Below are positions 47,601 to 58,388 of a DNA stretch of 64,000 nucleotides, piece by piece. Numbering within the stretch: position 1 is the stretch's first letter; the number at the start of each line of letters is the position of its first letter. The notes below the pieces were generated by a model that was given only the letters and a program-made list of their open reading frames with translations, was not told where the DNA came from and searched no databases. The stretch comes from Rosa chinensis (lineage: Eukaryota; Streptophyta; Magnoliopsida; Rosales; Rosaceae): contig NC_037091.1 of NCBI RefSeq assembly GCF_002994745.2, positions 12,710,501 through 12,774,500 on the forward strand, given 5' to 3'. The translations under genes were made by a program, and so were the position numbers.

Positions 47601-49497
47601 GTCATCAAGAGATACTCAGTACCTCAGGGTTTGGCTGGCTGATACACTCAAAGTGAGTGCCAATTTTAAACCCTGCAACGAATTGTAGTATGAGTAAGTA
47701 GGGTATCGTTCTAGCCTGAGATTGAGGGTGCTCCTGTCATTTAAACGTCAAAGAAAGAATAATTAATTATAAGTATACAATATATACGAAAATTACAAGT
47801 ATATAGAATAGGGGTTTCGAATTGTTTTTATTTCTAAACTAAATTAACCAATTTACAATGATCAATCAAACCATGAATCAAAATAGATAAGGGGTGATAC
47901 GAAATATGTATGATGAAGTTAACAATCATTAACATGAAAACGAGTTTTCTAATCATAAATCACGGATCAAAACATGTGAATGAAGAAATCAATCAAGAAC
48001 AAAGATGAACGCATACAAAGTTTTTTTTCTTTTCCTTAATTAAATTAACTAGATGAACACACCATAGTTAACCCTATTAAACATGCAATGCTAGTCATAG
48101 AATGCTACTCACTAACAAAACATATTTAATGCATTAAACACTTAGAAAGTTTGATTAATTTAAGCCAAGAACACAAGTTAGAACGCCGTACAAGCATGCA
48201 AGACTCTTCATTGATTTACCTAAGGAATTATAGGTTTTCCATTTAGCAATTAAGACCTAGAACGCTAACAATCTTAATTTGGATTCAATTACATGCTCAA
48301 TATTCTAAGTTTGCAACCAAAGAACACAAAACACATAAAAGGTGGGATTGAAGCACAAAATCAATGAACTTAAATCATCACATAGCAAAATCGCAATTTA
48401 TGTCTTCTAGAAACCTAAAACGTTTTCATGCTTCATGATTATTGGAAACTAAACATCAAAACATAAACTTTATTCTCACAAAATATCGAAACATCCAATT
48501 AAACCAAAAACATAGAACGCTATAGAATCTGATTTTTAAGTTAGAAAACAATAAAACAGAAAACAAAAGTTGTAGATATATTTTTCTTAATTTTGAAAAT
48601 TGTGTATCAGATATGTTATGAAAGGTTTCTATAAGAATCGGCTTGATTTACAGATGAGAAGATAGATAATAAGCGATAAATTTCAATTTCATTTTCAATA
48701 AATATTTCTTCTAGAAAATTGATATTGACAAACCGTAAAAAGTTATGGAAACTAGACATCCGTAGCTTTCCAACCATATAAAGATCGCAATTTTTTTCGT
48801 TCTGAGCTGTTCTCAGGACTGTGTCGAAGTTGATTAATATGCACAAACAGATTCCTAAAAACTCTCCCTTTTTGGGATTTCCGAAATCTTCTTGAATATT
48901 CTTTATTTTTCACGGAAAATCCCAACTAGAATCAATTTATGATTCTTCCAAGCTGTCAAGAAAGGTCTAGAAACTCATATGCAAGTCACATGCTTCAATC
49001 TTTGGGCCAGGCTTCTTAATTGGACAATTTCAAAGCCCATTCTTCAATTGTCGAAATTTCTTGTGCATTCTAGAACATTCTTGAACTATCTTGAGTCATC
49101 TCGAAGCCACAACATCTCCTAGCACCACCAGGTCTCCTACCAGCATTAGGACTCCTAGTGTCATCAGGTTTCCTAGTTCAACTGGGACTTTGTCATTTCT
49201 AATTTCTGAACACTATTTTTCCGAGCTCACTCCTAGTTGCATTAGGATTCCTACTTCAACTGGGATTCCCTTTCCTAGTAGGATTAGGAAAGCTTCATTT
49301 CTCCATTTCTTTCCCATTTCTGCGCCTCATTCCCTCCTTGCCTTCATTTTCAACTCAAAACTACCTAAAAACAAAAACTAGGTTAGAAATGATAATGTTA
49401 AGAGAATAACCAAGTAAAATGAAGAGAGAAATACACTAAAAATATAGAAAATATTCATCTGATCACTGGCAGTGCTTTGGTTCATGCGGTGGACTAG
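44627..49497 (+). CDS. Small two-TM membrane protein with TE-expanded intron
   Basis: Family not recognised. Exon 1 is 44627-44823 and the proposed exon 2 is 49473-49497; together 222 nt, 73 residues. Exon 1 encodes MWNHVVLPGALFLVTPSSYQ, then a short basic/polar loop, then GLFLIGAGVVPIICCFTHMW, giving two predicted membrane helices. The donor is CCAG|GTATC. The acceptor GGCAG|TGCTTTGG restores the frame and adds a short tail (SALVHAVD) before a stop. Without splicing the ORF runs to 44896. The ATG at 44627 is the first in frame; upstream codons are open but lack an ATG. Removing two solo LTRs (44935-47604, 47640-49465) and their duplications leaves a 143-bp intron of normal plant size, which supports the model. 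Exon 2 is short, so transcript data are needed to be sure. Confidence 0.6.
44935..47604. mobile_element. Solo LTR, 2670 bp, with TCAAG target duplication
   Basis: Begins TGTGACGTCCCGAACCC and ends GGCGGGTCCTGTCA, so it has the TG...CA termini of an LTR. It is flanked by an exact 5-base duplication TCAAG (44930-44934 and 47605-47609). No gag-pol ORF, second LTR or polypurine tract lies inside, so this is a solo LTR from unequal recombination. The start motif and length suggest a Ty3/gypsy family. A hairpin array sits at 46703-46956. Confidence 0.85.
46703..46956. repeat. Array of about eight stem-loops with a shared loop core
   Basis: A core GGCAGTCYC (typically TTGGCAGTCCCTT) recurs about every 30-40 bases. 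Each copy sits between arms that are complementary to each other but differ between copies: TTACCTAG/CTAGGTAA, TCTGGT/ACCAGA, GGTAGTTAG/CTACTACC, GTGGCTAG/CTATCCAC, CATCTGGG/CCTAGATG, GATGACTAG/CTAGTCATC. The first and last stems pair perfectly over 8 and 9 bp. Confidence 0.85.
47640..49465. mobile_element. Second solo LTR, 1826 bp, with CTGGC target duplication
   Basis: Starts TGATACACTC and ends ATCTGATCA; the 5-base flank CTGGC is exact on both sides (47635-47639 and 49466-49470). There is no internal coding region. The early part (for example TAAACCCTGCAACG) resembles a common plant LTR-retrotransposon motif from memory. The insertion lies immediately next to the splice acceptor of the small membrane-protein gene. 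Confidence 0.8.
49116..49289. repeat. 18-bp minisatellite inside the second solo LTR
   Basis: Four perfect-length 18-base units (49116-49187) and three more after a gap (49230-49289, the last one longer) follow the pattern YTCCTA...AGGW, for example CTCCTACCAGCATTAGGA. The ends TCCT and AGGA are mutually complementary, so each unit can form a small hairpin. Confidence 0.8.
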
Positions 49498-49713
49498 AAA
49501 AATACTCAATTGAAGCAAATATGTGACTTCGATAGGTAATTGAAGTGAGAACAACTTTACTTTTTCTTTGGTTACTCAAATGTTTGTGCTTTACTGTTGG
49601 CTTTTGGAAATTGAAGTGAGAAACTTGGCTTTTGCTTTTGGAGAAAACCTTCCCTTGCTTTTGGAAATAGCCATCTCACGGTGTCTAAACCTTGATGTTT
49701 ACTCTTTTACAGC

Positions 49714-50251
49714 CATAATCGAACACTATGAAGGTTGGAAACAGATGGTCAACGAGGATCAGGAGGATAACCAGAACTTCCACGGGGATATGTTGAAGCG
49801 CTATCATACTTGCTTTAGGAATGAAATTTCTGGAGATAAGGGGGCTGCAGGTGTCACACCTGAAATCCACCAATCACCATACATGTCAAAGTCAAGGATC
49901 TTCAAGCTAGGCAAAGGCAACTAGGGCTCGGCTTTAACAAGTACTTTAGCAAGTTATAAGTAGGCATTAGAATCTTAAAATAACCATTTTAGTTGCTGGT
50001 GACTGAGTATTTCAATTTCCATCGTGGTTATGCTGTCTTTTAGAAAGCAGTCAAAGTACGGATAACAGATGCTCATTTTTGGAAACAATACTTTTATTAT
50101 TGGCGGTGTGGGATATGCAGACCCTATGACCAGATAATAGGCATGGCTTTGAATTTCTAGATCTCAACCACGAAATTTTAGAGGGGGGGGGGGGGGGAGT
50201 ATCAGGAGAATGATGAGCATGATTTGGTGGCTGATATTCACAACGAGTCAT
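49714..50251 (+). pseudogene. Exon-like fragments of an unidentified gene
   Basis: After an acceptor-like TTTTACAG (ends 49715) an open frame reads EHYEGWKQMVNEDQEDNQNF, continues through MLKRYHTCFRNEISGDKGAA and stops at 49924. After a second acceptor-like CTTTTAG (about 50042) another stretch reads ITDAHFWKQYFYYWRCGICR, breaks, and a different frame gives FEFLDLNHEILE, a G run (50183-50197) and YQENDEHDLVADIHNES with a stop. The amino-acid composition looks coding, but frames are broken and I do not recognise the family. It could be a pseudogene, a captured gene fragment or 3' exons of an unknown gene. Confidence 0.35.
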
Positions 50252-50379
50252 GAAAGAGGAGTTTTAGTCTCAGCCCCCGCACATCGAGGACAACTAACAG
50301 AGATGGATCCTCTAAATTAGCTAGTTATTAGAGTAACTTTTTTAATTTTTGAACCATGCTGGAGGCTTTATATCTGGGA

Positions 50380-51391
50380 GAGCTCCGCAATACTCGGAGC
50401 AAAAAGTAGGGTTTGAAAAACAGAGGGGCGGGGTTGTGGCTTGTACGGCAGCGTCCCAGCATCGATGACGGCTTTTGCTTGCTTCGGTGTGTGGCGGGCG
50501 TTGCCGGACAGGGCGCTGGGATGGTCGGCTCTGCCTTGGTGGAGCGATCTAGGTCTTTTGGCTTGAGGGGATTTAGGCAGCAGCAGCAGATTTCTCTTTT
50601 CCTTCAAACGACTGCGGTTGGTGGATGGGCAGGCTTCACACTGGGATGGAAAGGGGCAGAAAGGTTGAGAGGCAAAGGTTGGTGGTGGGTAGTAGATCCA
50701 GGCCTGCGGTTGCGATGTAGACTGCTCTCTCTTTCATGTTTTTCAGTCCTTTGCATTGTCAATGATCCAGGCTTGGTCCTGTTTTTGGCTAGAGACGATG
50801 CAGAGAGTGGCGATGGAAGGCCACACGGTAGGCTTGGGTGTCTACAAGGGGGTGAGCTGGTGTGGATAGGCTCGGCGCAACGGTTTGCTAGCGGTTGGGG
50901 TCCGACGTAAAGGAAATTGGAAGCATGGTGCGGTGGCCGAATTCTTTGTTTTATTAGGTTTTTAGGTTTTGGCTTTTGGTTAGTTCTAATAAGTCTCTCC
51001 TCAATTGAGCGAGGGTTTGATTGTATTGGTTTCATGGTTGTGCCATTGCTATGGTGTTTTTCCCGTGGACGAGTTGGTTCAACTCTGGTTTACTTTTGTT
51101 GTCAATTTGCCGACGAGCGATCCTTTACAAGTGGTCTGGTACTGTTTGGACACGGTGTTGAAGAGGACGACGTCTTCTGTGCTGTTGACTGCGGGGTATT
51201 ATTGGGACTTTCGAGATCACATGCTCAAGATAGCCTTGGAAATGAGTGTTTTGTGGTTAGAGTTTGGGCCTATTGGACTGATGATATCTGTAACCGCGGT
51301 TTTTTGAGGTATTGGCTTATGTCCCCCCCAATGTATGCGTTTTGGTTGATTGAATGAAAGTTCTATCTCATTCTAAAAAAAAAAAAAAAAA
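50380..51391 (+). mobile_element. LINE-like retroposon ending in poly(A)
   Basis: A GC-rich plus-strand block starting near GGGTTTGAAAAACAG ends in a 17-base A run (51375-51391), preceded by TTGATTGAATGAAAGTTC, a typical plant LINE 3' end. Long open frames occur in several frames but have no reverse transcriptase motifs. A target duplication was not found; the left boundary is approximate. Confidence 0.6.
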
Positions 51392-52276
51392 GAGACTCCA
51401 AATTGTGTAATGTTTGTCCCTGGATTATAAACTCAAATGGTCCGTGTATGTTCAATTATGATACCAATAAGTACGACCTTTGTAAGGAGTGGAACAAAGA
51501 GGTACTACTTTGAAATCACATGTGCATGCTTCCACATATATGAGAATAAATTTGTTATTTCATTTCATTGTTGAATTCATTTATGCCGTACTTAGGAAGG
51601 GGCATGCGGGGGAGGGTGCTAGTCTATGTGCTTCCACTGCTGCCCCTGCCTCAAAAAATTCCTAAAATTGTGTGAAGGTTGCAGTAAAGGAGTTTTTTTT
51701 TTTAATATTTTTTTTCTCGTTGTAAAACCTTTTTCGGTCATTATGTTTTGTAAGGCAACAATCCACAAACAACGCTTCCTATACGATTAAATTCCTTTTT
51801 ATTGCAAAAACTGCTATTCGGTTCTATGCATCTCATTTGATTACCACCATAGAAACTCTAATATATAAAAAGAGCATGAAGCGCACCCAGAGTCCCAGAT
51901 ACTGACCATCAAGAAATTGTAGGGTTTCCGATCCTACCAAGGAAAACTTCACACAAGCCAGGCAATATGACTCTATTCATCAAAAAAATGTACTTGTCTT
52001 TAACTCTTTGTGATGCAAGAAAACGTATCAGCGTCGCTAGATATGTTGGTGTCCTAGTGCTCCCCGTTAGTTTTGTTTTTAAACCCAGTACTTTTGGGAT
52101 TACACTACACTGCTACAGTATCATGGTTTCATTTATTTCTCTAATTTGGGACGTGAACTTCACTTTGATCCACACACCTAACAAGATGATGATGACTGTG
52201 AGTGATCATGACAAGAAACCAACCTCACTTATTGACCTATTAATCTACACAAAAAAACTAGAATGTATAGATACAT
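51392..52276. other. Intergenic stretch between two retroposons
   Basis: AT-rich; no gene, terminal repeats or promoter could be supported. An open frame at 51967-52320 runs into the poly(T) of the next retroposon and is not called. Confidence 0.45.
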
Positions 52277-52289
52277 TGATGTTCACCTC

Positions 52290-53467
52290 TTTTTTTTTTT
52301 TTTTTTTTTTTTTATGGTAATAGGTCAGCCCTTTCATTAATATTCAGCAAGCAGTACAAAAACGAAACACCCTATGGGGTCGACAGAAAGAATCGTTCCT
52401 TAGAACCTCATAAACCCTATTCTAGCAGAATAAAATCCCAGAAATCCCTAGTACACCCACCTTTTGGTAAATTCACGCACTTTTATTATAACAAAAACCT
52501 AGACACCTCGAAGCTTACATAGAATGGTTCCAACTAAGGCACTGGTTTTTGCGACCCAAACAAAAATTAAACGGCACTATGGGCCATAGAGACCCACAAC
52601 ATCCAATCCCCTAGCAATAGGGTAATCTAGCCCCAATCCCTAGCAGACAGAGTCCAAGCCGGAAGTTGTAGGACCCAGCCCACCCACTTCCAGCCATACC
52701 ACAAACCCTCCAAACAGCCCCAGGCCCAGCTGGCCCAATAGGGCGAAATTGCTAAGGGAACCCCAAGCACTCCGTCACAGCCGTCCAAGCTGCCGCCGCC
52801 ACCCCCGTGAATCGCCACCCTAAAGGGATCAGATTACGAACAGAAACCATCGCTGCCTCCAGCCAAAGTACCACCTCCACCATCGAAGACCTGATACTCC
52901 GCCGTCTTGAAGCAAAGGCAGCCCACTGCTCCATTACCAACGTCGGAAGACAACGAGAAACTGGAGCAAAAGACGAAGCCAGCAGCTCGCCTAGATTCCT
53001 CATTTGGATGCACATAGCCCTGCCACCAAGCCTTACCACTGCCAACAGAATCAAGTTGGCCGCCGCTTTGGACGCTACCACCACCATCAATCGACGGATC
53101 AAGACCAGGTCCATCATCAGTGTCAACGGGACCATCGAACCGGATCTGATGGTGATCAAGGGTAGATCCCTTATCACCACCAAACCAGATCTCACCATCT
53201 TCACTCGGCCCCGATCGAGACAGCCGGTCGACCCACCAAGCAAAGTCATCAAGATCGACATCACCCTCGCCACCAAAACTCGAAACTACCACAGGAACAT
53301 CGTCACCAAAAGCAACGAAGAAGAGAAGAATCAGCCAGAGAATGGCCATGGCCTCTATTGGCAAGCAATAAAGGAAGTCGGAGAAGCCGCCGCCGTAAAG
53401 GAGAGGTTTCTCAACCCTAGCAGAAAGACGGCTAGGTCAAGTTTTTTTTATTTGAATAAATGAATAA
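52290..53467 (-). mobile_element. Non-LTR retroposon with 13-bp target duplication
   Basis: The T tract 52290-52313 is the poly(A) of a minus-strand insertion of 1178 bases. The direct repeats TGATGTTCACCTC (52277-52289) and TGATGTTTACCTC (53468-53480) differ at one position. The 5' part on the minus strand is GC-rich and leader-like (CTAGCCGTCTTTCTGCTAGG) and includes an open frame beginning MPIEAMAILWLILLFFVAFG at 53364, with no known domain. No reverse transcriptase is present, so it depends on another LINE. Confidence 0.85.
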
Positions 53468-53480
53468 TGATGTTTACCTC

Positions 53481-53860
53481 GTTAGTAATTACTTAAATCA
53501 TTGTTGTATGTAAATTTAATAGTGAAAATAATTATTTTTAAATTGAATTGTTTTGTTTTTCACCATTTGATTTACGTTTAAAAGTCATTCAACATAATCT
53601 TCTTAATCAATTATCGCTACGTGAACATTATTGTATAAACTATACAATTATAAATACATTCACAAACTTGATTTCCCAAAGACAATCACGGCAAGCGGTG
53701 AAACTATGTGATAAAGAGGGAGCGCCAAAGTTACTTCCAGAGGAGACATTCTCGTAAATTTAACTCACAAGAGATGCACAGAATCTGAGAGACCAGACAC
53801 AAACCGAAAATGCAGTAGTACATCCAAGAAGAACAAGTTAAACCAAACACCCCCGAATCA
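53481..53860 (+). promoter_or_regulatory. Upstream region of the GT14 gene
   Basis: AT-rich, becoming C/A-rich just before the ATG. No clear TATA box could be placed. Confidence 0.4.
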
Positions 53861-56800
53861 ATGTCGTCGTCCTCCCCAACCCTCAACCCCACTCACAGAC
53901 TCACACTCCAAGAAGCCATGCAAAACTCGGACCACCCACCACCGCCGTCGCCATTCCCCTCCAACCCTTCATTCAAAGACCGCTTCTTAGTCTTCCTCAT
54001 CATCTTCGCCTCTTCCCTCTTCGCCCTCCTCGTCTTCCTCACCCTCTCCTCCTCCTCCCCCTCCTCCTCCGCCTCCCTCACCTACGCCACTCTCTCCCCA
54101 CCCTCCTCCTCCTCCTCCTTCTCCCCTCCTTCCTCCCCCCATATGCCACCCGACCCGTTTCTCTTCCCGACCCAGCAGAGCCACCGTGTCATCTACCACG
54201 ACAACAACTCCTCCGATCCGACCCCTCCCTCCTTGGCCTACCTCCTCTCCGGGTCTAAAGGCGACTTGGGTCGGATCCTCCGCCTCCTCCACGCCACCTA
54301 CCACCCCAGAAACCAATACCTCCTCCACCTTGACCGCTTTGCTTCCCAGACTGACCGTGACCAGTTGGCCCTCAAGGTCCAATCCGTCCCCATCTTCAGA
54401 GCCGCCCAGAATGTCCATCTCATCGGTAAAGCTGACTTTGTGTACCGAAAAGGCTCCTCTTCCATCTCGTTCACTCTCCACGGCGCGTCGATTCTGCTCC
54501 GGTTGTCAGCCAATTGGGACTGGTTCATTAGCCTCACTGTTGATGACTACCCACTTCTCAAACAAGACGGTACTGGCTTGGATTTCAGTTCATTGTTTCT
54601 GGGTTGCTTGTGATTTTTTGTGTTTCTGATATGCTTTTTTGTTTGTGGGTTGTGCAGATCTTCTTCACATCTTGTCGTTTCTGCCCAAAGATCTGAACTT
54701 TGTGAACCATTCGAGTTACATTGGCTGGAGAGAGTAGGTGCATTTGTTTTTGTTTTTTTTGTTTTTTTTTTGTTGTATCTGTTGTTTTCGAGTTTTTGTG
54801 TTATTGGTGTTTTGAATGTTGTGGTGGATGCTGAAGTATGTGAGGGTTTGAATGTTTTGTGGTGCTGCAGGTCGAAGAGATTGAAACCGGTCATTGTTGA
54901 TCCGGGGCTTTATCTTTCTGAGAAAAATGTGATGTTCTATGCAGCACAGAAAAGGGTGTTGCCTAATGCTTACCGGTTGTTTACAGGTTCATTTCTTTTC
55001 CTTACTTGGTTATATGTTTAAATTCTTAAGTTGATTTCAATTATCAAAGAGAAATGCCTAGTTTTTGCACTGTGGAAGTTATGATTGCTTATAAGTTTAG
55101 ATTTAACTACCAATTGCAATGTCACGTTGTGAATTATATGGTGAGTGAGCGAACGTCAATAGTCAATCTAGGTTATCTGGCCAAAAGTTACTGGGGATTT
55201 AGGCATCTATGATTCTATTTTACTTCAGTCATTAGTAGCATAATCTGGTCAGTTGAACACATTATATTGAACTTTGAAATGGTGTTGCTAGAGTAAGCTG
55301 TAAACTGGTAGGCTTTTAGAATTGTGTGATTAGACTACATCAGCAGTCCCACTGCTAGATCTTTATGTATCCTCATGTAGTCTCTTTTTCCCTGTTGATG
55401 AGTAGTATCTTTATGTTGTGGAGACATAAACCAGACCAAGAGCGTCAGGCCATATAAGGATGGTTCAGTTAACTAGTATCAACTTATAGGACCATGTTTT
55501 TGGAGCATGGACCTCGTCAAGCATTGATTGGATTTGTGCAATCGTTAGGCTTGAGCTTCTAATGTGGTTCTCTACCAGTGCTACCAGGCAACAGCTGGTG
55601 GCAAAGTGGAAAGGAAGCACCTTTCATGCCAACAATGATGAGGGAAGTATTCTAGTCTAGTGGTTTAGGATCCAAAGTAATCTTAAGGAGGAAGACAAAC
55701 ATAATTCTGGAGCACCAGTCGTCTGAATTATGGGTTGGGGAGTATCCGAGTTTTTGGTTGAAACATCTGATATATCCATCAATGATACATGTGCGGATGC
55801 AGACCTAAAATCAGTCTAGTTATAAGTTGCCTTATAGCATATCCTATATGTCACTTTCTGCTAGTTTAGCAACTTATGGTTGAAAGTATAAACAAGTGCA
55901 ATGAACCTGATATAATCTCTAGCTGTTAATAGAGGATGCTTTCTAGTATATGCTTATTTCATACTTCTGATAAGCTTGTGAGTTCCTCTCAATTATTCCA
56001 AAGTAAATTAGTCTGCGGTCTAAATATAAGGGGTTCTGGATTTTTTTCTTTCTAGGGGAGGGATATAAGTAGGCATTGTTGTTTTGCAAAAAAAAAAGGT
56101 GCTCTGCACCGTATGCCATTATGGGTCAACTGCTAAGTAAGAGTCTAGGATGTGTCTCTAACTATAGAGTGATGGAAATGATTAACATAAAATTTCTCCT
56201 TATGAGAATGATTATTGCATGGACTATCTGCTCGATGTCCATTGGCTTTCAGCTGGTCTTCCGAATTTGCCTTGAACAACCAAATAGTTCTGGCATTATC
56301 ACTACCTTTATTTGCTTATCACAAAATAGAAGTATGCAACAGAGAGCAGAGATACTTTTGACCTTGATGAAGTTTTGATTTGAAGCCCGCAGTGTGGTTG
56401 ATGCAAATATCTAATATTCTTAACTAACTATTTAGTTTTATACAAAGAGTGTGGCCTATATAAGTTACATGCCACTATTTGGAGTTCGATAGATTCAAAA
56501 TTACTTGTCTGTACAGCAATTAATTCACTCGTTTTAATTCACCGACTGCTATATAACCTGTTGGACCTTGGACCAATTAATATGTTCCAGTTATGGCTAT
56601 CAAGCTTCGTCTGAGCTATCCTCAAATCTGTTCAACTACTTCCTAGTAATTGTGGTTATTTACAATTTGACTGGGCATTGCTCTGCAAGACTTGCATGTG
56701 TTTTTTTTTTCTTCCCTTTTCTCCTTATGATATGGTTTTGATTTTAATAAATTAGCTATCTTCAAATTTGTTCAACTACTTGGTAGTAATTGTGGTTATT

Positions 56801-57466
56801 TACAATTGACTGGCATTCCTATGCAAGACTTGCTTGTTTTCTTTCCCACTTTTCTCCTTACGATGTGGGTTTGATTTTAATAAATTAGTGGTTGGATCAT
56901 GGACAGATAAAAATTTGCCAAACTAATTGTTTATGATGATTTTTTGTGCAGGTGCTTCATTTAATATTCTAAGTCGTAACTTTATGGAGTTTTGTGTTCT
57001 TGGTATTGACAACCTCCCACGGACTCTATTGATGTATTTTGCAAACACAGCTTCTTCCCTTTCTGACTACTTTCCTACTGTTATTTGCAACTCCCGGCAG
57101 TTCAATAAAACTGTCCTAAACCATAATTTACTATATGCTAATTTTGACACACCCCCAAAAGAGAAGCATCCGCTGCTCAATTCCAGTGATTTTGATGTTA
57201 TGGTTCGGAATGGAGCTGCCTTTGCCACAGGATTTCGATCAGATGATCCAATACTTGACCGTATAGACAGAGAAATTTTAGAACGCCGCCGGGGAAAAGT
57301 TGTGCCTGGTGGTTGGTGTTTAGGTGGGTTTGGAAATGACACTTGCTCAATTTGGGGAGATGCTGATATTTTGAGGCCTAGTCCAAGAGCAAGAGGACTC
57401 GAGAAACTTTTAGTTGGTTTGCTCTCAAATGGTACATTTCGTTCCCACCAATGTATATATGAGTGA
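53861..57466 (+). CDS. GT14 family glycosyltransferase (core-2/I-branching-like)
   Basis: Type II Golgi membrane enzyme of CAZy family GT14; characterised plant members (GlcAT14 group) add beta-glucuronic acid to arabinogalactan proteins. Four exons, 53861-54569, 54658-54733, 54871-54986 and 56952-57466, give 1416 nt and 471 residues. There is a cytosolic N-terminus (1-41), one membrane anchor (about 42-62), then a low-complexity Ser/Pro stalk encoded by TCC repeats. The catalytic Branch domain starts near SLAYLLSGSKGD and shows YHPRNQYLLHLD, NWDWFISLTVDDYPLLKQDD, FVNHSSYIGWRESKRLKPVI, DNLPRTLLMYFANTASS and VPGGWCLGGFGNDTCSIWGD. The family matches along the whole domain; the exact acceptor is not inferable. 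The length exceeds 420-450 because of the stalk. Intron 3 is 1965 bp. Confidence 0.93.
56614..56888. repeat. 140-bp tandem duplication in GT14 intron 3
   Basis: Units 56614-56753 and 56754-56888 both begin AGCTATC and end with GATTTTAATAAATTAG. They share GTAATTGTGGTTATTTACAA and GCAAGACTTGC and differ by scattered substitutions. Confidence 0.85.
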
Positions 57467-58388
57467 TCTAGATTCAGTCCCAGCAGAGATAGAGGAAAGG
57501 ATAATGTAATTGCCTTCCACCATTTGGAAGATTTTGGCAGAAGATTACCTGCTATGGGGCTATTCTTTCTAGAACACTAGGTTTATTTAGCTGAAGTTTG
57601 AGATTGTTGTAAAATGTATCATTGTGCTATTAGAGTTGACCACCGTGTCCTGGTGTACAAGTGATCCTTGCCATTTGCCCTCCACCCCATTGTTTGCAGA
57701 ATTATATTTTGTGTTTAGAAATCGATGATTGAAGGAAGTTTGCATTTGTCTTGCACGTCAGAGTTGAAATGAATGGCATAGCACCTTTTGAAGTTGAGGT
57801 TTCCCTGGGCGTACAGTACTTGGTGGTGAAATGGAAGCGTCATACATCATGCACCGGTATTTTATCTGTATTTTCCTTTCGAGAATATATATTCTGAATC
57901 ATTGTTTAACCAGATGTTGCTCTTTTGCATATATGAATATAGCTTCTGTTTTGATTGAGTTGACAACTACTGACAAGCTAGCTCTTTGAAATAGTAGTTT
58001 TTTTTTTTTTTTGAAAGGTGAAATAGTAGTTTAAAACGGCAAGAATTGGGTATAAAGGTTATGAAATCAAACTGATTCTTTGAAAAGAAAAGAGCAAGAT
58101 GGAGTTGGATAAAACGGCTGCAAATATTAGTGCCAGGTTGAGTTTAGATTGATAATTCCTTTGATAATAGTAGCATGGTAACCTGAGGAACATCATAGGA
58201 CAGAGGAACCCAGGAAACCACAATGGGGATCAAACTGATGACTGAACTCAGCCACTTTTATACTTAAAAATTTGTTGAATATGAACCGAGTCTCCCACAA
58301 ACAATGCTCCACTTGTACGTATATATCCCTCGTCTACCTCTCCAATAACTATTACTCTGCCGTCTCCGTTCATGGGTTAACAAGATTT
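57467..58388. other. Convergent 3' region between GT14 and GDT1-like genes
   Basis: Contains the two 3' UTRs. A T tract near 58000-58012 followed by GAAAGGTG, with GAAATAGTAGT repeated on both sides, may mark a very small retroposon scar, but the evidence is thin. No gene was seen. Confidence 0.45.

Noticed and set aside
50413..51357. Plus-strand protein genes of 146-165 residues
   Set aside because: No domain; composition is that of translated GC-rich LINE sequence and the block ends in poly(A).
52807..53463. Plus-strand 218-residue protein
   Set aside because: It is antisense to the retroposon 52290-53467 defined by its target duplication, and shows no family likeness.
53987..54481. Minus-strand Gly/Glu-rich 164-residue ORF
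   Set aside because: It is the antisense of the Ser/Pro-rich stalk and domain start of the GT14 gene.
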